Notes under the pieces: model-generated
What the model saw: only the letters and a program-made list of their open reading frames with translations
The model's database searches: none
What the model was told of the DNA's origin: nothing
Translations under genes and position numbers: made by a program
Shown here: positions 62,090 to 64,000 of the stretch, piece by piece
How positions within the stretch are numbered: the stretch's first letter is position 1
How the letters are laid out: each line of letters starts with the position of its first letter
Assembly (NCBI RefSeq): GCF_000770585.1
Contig: NZ_JNCF01000007.1
Span: 23,428-87,427 of the forward strand
Origin: Legionella norrlandica
GTDB lineage: Bacteria; Pseudomonadota; Gammaproteobacteria; Legionellales; Legionellaceae
Reading direction: 5' to 3'
Length of the DNA stretch: 64,000 nt

Positions 62090-64000
62090 ATGAAACTATC
62101 TCTCAAAGAACCCCTAGCGCCAAGATATATTTACGTGAACCCTAAAACCAATGTCATTCACTTATTAATGCCTATTATGAGTGGCACAGACATTGGTTTG
62201 GATAATACGTGTAAGTCGGTCTATTCTTTGCAAGAATTCTTTGGTCTGTTAGATGCTGATAAACCGCATGCTGCGTCTAGGATATTGGAAGATTATAAAG
62301 AGGCATTAGCCTTTGATATCAAGTATTTGCCTGATTCAAAGGAAAAAGCACTTAAAGAGCGGCGACTTTTGCAGATTGATATGTATTTAAGCATGCTAAA
62401 ACACGTTCAAAAAGAAAAGCTGGTTACAGAGCCCTTAAAGCAAGTTTTTCCCAACTATCCTGCCCCGCTAGAAAGCTTAATGCAAGCAGACGATGCGAAT
62501 TTATACAGCGTGATATTACGGCCTAGAGAGCAGGACGTGCAGTTACGTACTACAGCGATATCTCCAGTATTTAGTGCCCATCATGATGACTTGGTCAATG
62601 GTCAAGTAGTCCATAAAGACTCATTACTTTATGAGACCTTATCGAGTCGCTATGCAGGGCTGGTTTTTACCCCTAAATCCAAGGAAGGCTTGATTGCACG
62701 GGTTTTATCAAAACTTGCAGGCTCACCTGTTGATTTTGAACACATCAGAGCGCTGTTAACCCAAGAAACTCATGCTTACCTAGGTATTGAGGTGAGCTTC
62801 GACCAAACCCAAGGTGGTCCTTATGTGCGCTCTGTTCCGGTGAATCAAGCCTACCTAGATGAAGAGCTGGTTCTTGGAGTTGAACATCCTGGAACGCATC
62901 GAGACTATACAGAAGCTCTCCTTGAGTATTGTGCCCCCAATCTATTTGACGTGATTGAAGATTCCCCTTTTTACACGGTTGATAACCAAGAAGGACTGTC
63001 TTTATTAACCCAGTTCTTTTTAGCAGAGCTTAACATCGCATGTCGTGAGGAAGAAATAACAGGAGCTAATTTGGGTCAGGTTTTAGAAGCCCATGTTGAC
63101 CTCACTAGCAATTTAGCCAAATCAGTAAAACAAGCGTTGGCGCACAGAGCTTCCGTAGAAGAGGCGCTCATTGATTATATCAATCAGCATCAAAACGAGT
63201 TTCAACTCACAAGCCCTATTCCTCAAGAGCGCATTGCAACACTGAAAGAAAGCTTTAAATCCCATTACAACACCATCAAAGACTCGCCTCATTTTGATGA
63301 GTTTATGTTATTAAGCAAAAAAGAAGGATTATTTGTCGCTCATCAAGGATGTATCGCCACCCATTTTGCCCACTTCATGAAGACTGATTTTTTTAATGAT
63401 ACCTTAGAAGAATCCACACAAGCCTTCTTGCAAAATGCACAACAAGATTTTGAGACCGTTGATAAACCCGATAACATTATCCCTCATAAAAATGAGCACA
63501 TTCATGCCGACATGAATGAAGTGGAGCTTGATTTATCGAAAATGGATGACCATGCTTTGCAGGCTTTGTATGAAGATATTAACAGCTACCAAGACCCAAA
63601 CCTCAAAGAAGCACTTTTAGCTCAACTAAAACAAGAACGCCCTGATTTTAAGCCGCAAATTGATGCCAAACAGTTTTTACAGCATGTCGCTTACGGTCAA
63701 CAAATTGAGGCAGAAGTATTGCTTAAAAAAGCCCCACAACTCGCCCAAGAACTCTTAAGGGCCAATAACATCCCCTTCACCGACTACTCAGGTCGCACCT
63801 TTACCTGCACCGCTTATGAATACGCCTGGTGGGCTAAAGATTCTCATATGCAGAGGATGCTAGAAAAGTACATCAAACAAGATGAAGAAACCAGGCCATT
63901 GATTCTTGAGCGGGTAAAGGCCATAGAAGAACTCGTACCACCTCCAGCAGCCGGAGGATTTTTTGCACCGGCCAAACCTCGAGGCCTGCACTATACCACC
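62090..64000 (+). CDS. Large Legionella protein, 5' part (runs off window)
   Basis: From the ATG at 62090 (MKLSLKEPLAPRYIYVNPKT) the frame is open to the window edge, 637 codons. The ribosome site is weak, so the true start is not certain, though no upstream in-frame start is better. Residues 1-490 are globular and unfamiliar. Residues about 525-637 match, from memory, a module frequent in Legionella proteins: QFLQHVAYGQQIEAEVLLKK, APQLAQELLRANNIPFTDYS, then GRTFTCTAYEYAWWAKDSHM, ankyrin-like in spacing, followed by ERVKAIEELVPPPAAGG. Codon use is richer in G/C than in neighbouring effector-like genes. A Dot/Icm effector is the leading idea; the function is unknown. Confidence 0.65.
   Translation, partial: MKLSLKEPLAPRYIYVNPKTNVIHLLMPIMSGTDIGLDNTCKSVYSLQEFFGLLDADKPHAASRILEDYKEALAFDIKYLPDSKEKALKERRLLQIDMYLSMLKHVQKEKLVTEPLKQVFPNYPAPLESLMQADDANLYSVILRPREQDVQLRTTAISPVFSAHHDDLVNGQVVHKDSLLYETLSSRYAGLVFTPKSKEGLIARVLSKLAGSPVDFEHIRALLTQETHAYLGIEVSFDQTQGGPYVRSVPVNQAYLDEELVLGVEHPGTHRDYTEALLEYCAPNLFDVIEDSPFYTVDNQEGLSLLTQFFLAELNIACREEEITGANLGQVLEAHVDLTSNLAKSVKQALAHRASVEEALIDYINQHQNEFQLTSPIPQERIATLKESFKSHYNTIKDSPHFDEFMLLSKKEGLFVAHQGCIATHFAHFMKTDFFNDTLEESTQAFLQNAQQDFETVDKPDNIIPHKNEHIHADMNEVELDLSKMDDHALQALYEDINSYQDPNLKEALLAQLKQERPDFKPQIDAKQFLQHVAYGQQIEAEVLLKKAPQLAQELLRANNIPFTDYSGRTFTCTAYEYAWWAKDSHMQRMLEKYIKQDEETRPLILERVKAIEELVPPPAAGGFFAPAKPRGLHYTT

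Overview
The window is an AT-rich, gene-dense stretch of a gammaproteobacterial chromosome that I assign to Legionella, most likely L. pneumophila or a very close relative. This rests on proteins recognised from their sequence. There is an eight-Sel1-repeat secreted protein of LpnE length and architecture. About 9 kb away lies a histone-deacetylase-like protein that fits the effector LphD. There are also a fusion of IcmL/DotI-like domains, DUF-type secreted proteins, and several large charged coiled-coil proteins of the kind exported by Dot/Icm. No rRNA, tRNA, CRISPR array, phage or intact insertion sequence was seen.

Layout. 1-9.7 kb: the 3' end of an NRPS-condensation-like acyltransferase, a TerC-family membrane protein, an unknown protein with a possible frameshifted tail, a frameshifted three-domain IcmL-like secreted protein, an ornithine-cyclodeaminase-family enzyme, a SnoaL-like protein and two Legionella-type unknown proteins. 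9.8-15.1 kb: rtcB with a DUF3175-archease fusion (RNA repair), then an AlgX/AlgJ-AlgI pair for polysaccharide O-acetylation. 15.3-25.6 kb: two alpha/beta hydrolases, an L,D-transpeptidase, an MDR oxidoreductase, a PEBP-family protein, a DUF4424/YARHG protein, a YjbQ protein, the HDAC-like effector and a small secreted protein. 25.6-34.7 kb: a TIGR01777 epimerase, a coiled-coil effector candidate, a polytopic membrane protein, a frameshifted CxxCH secreted protein, a membrane-anchored hexapeptide-repeat protein, LpnE and a charged repeat protein.

34.8-47.3 kb is the most unusual region. It holds divergent operons for what looks like an uncharacterised acyl-metabolite pathway: a GH3-type acyl-amido synthetase, an acyl-CoA dehydrogenase, a biotin-dependent carboxyltransferase, two FabH-like ketosynthases, a fatty acyl-AMP ligase, a second AMP-forming ligase, two acyl carrier proteins, an SDR ketoreductase and an MFS exporter. 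After it come a quinol-type nitric oxide reductase, an ABC exporter and a MAPEG protein.

52.7-57.1 kb is a tight four-gene operon that looks like the core of the URC uracil-catabolism pathway: a hydrolase, a GTP-cyclohydrolase-II-like Urc1, a DUF1688 Urc4 and a uracil phosphoribosyltransferase. The window ends with a 970-residue coiled-coil membrane protein, a DctA-like symporter, and the 5' part of a large Legionella protein that runs off the right edge.

Four otherwise intact genes are broken by single small indels and a fifth has a candidate frameshifted tail; most lie at short homopolymers. Whether these are assembly errors, slippage sites or real decay is an open question. All calls come from reading translations and motifs by eye; no database search was run.
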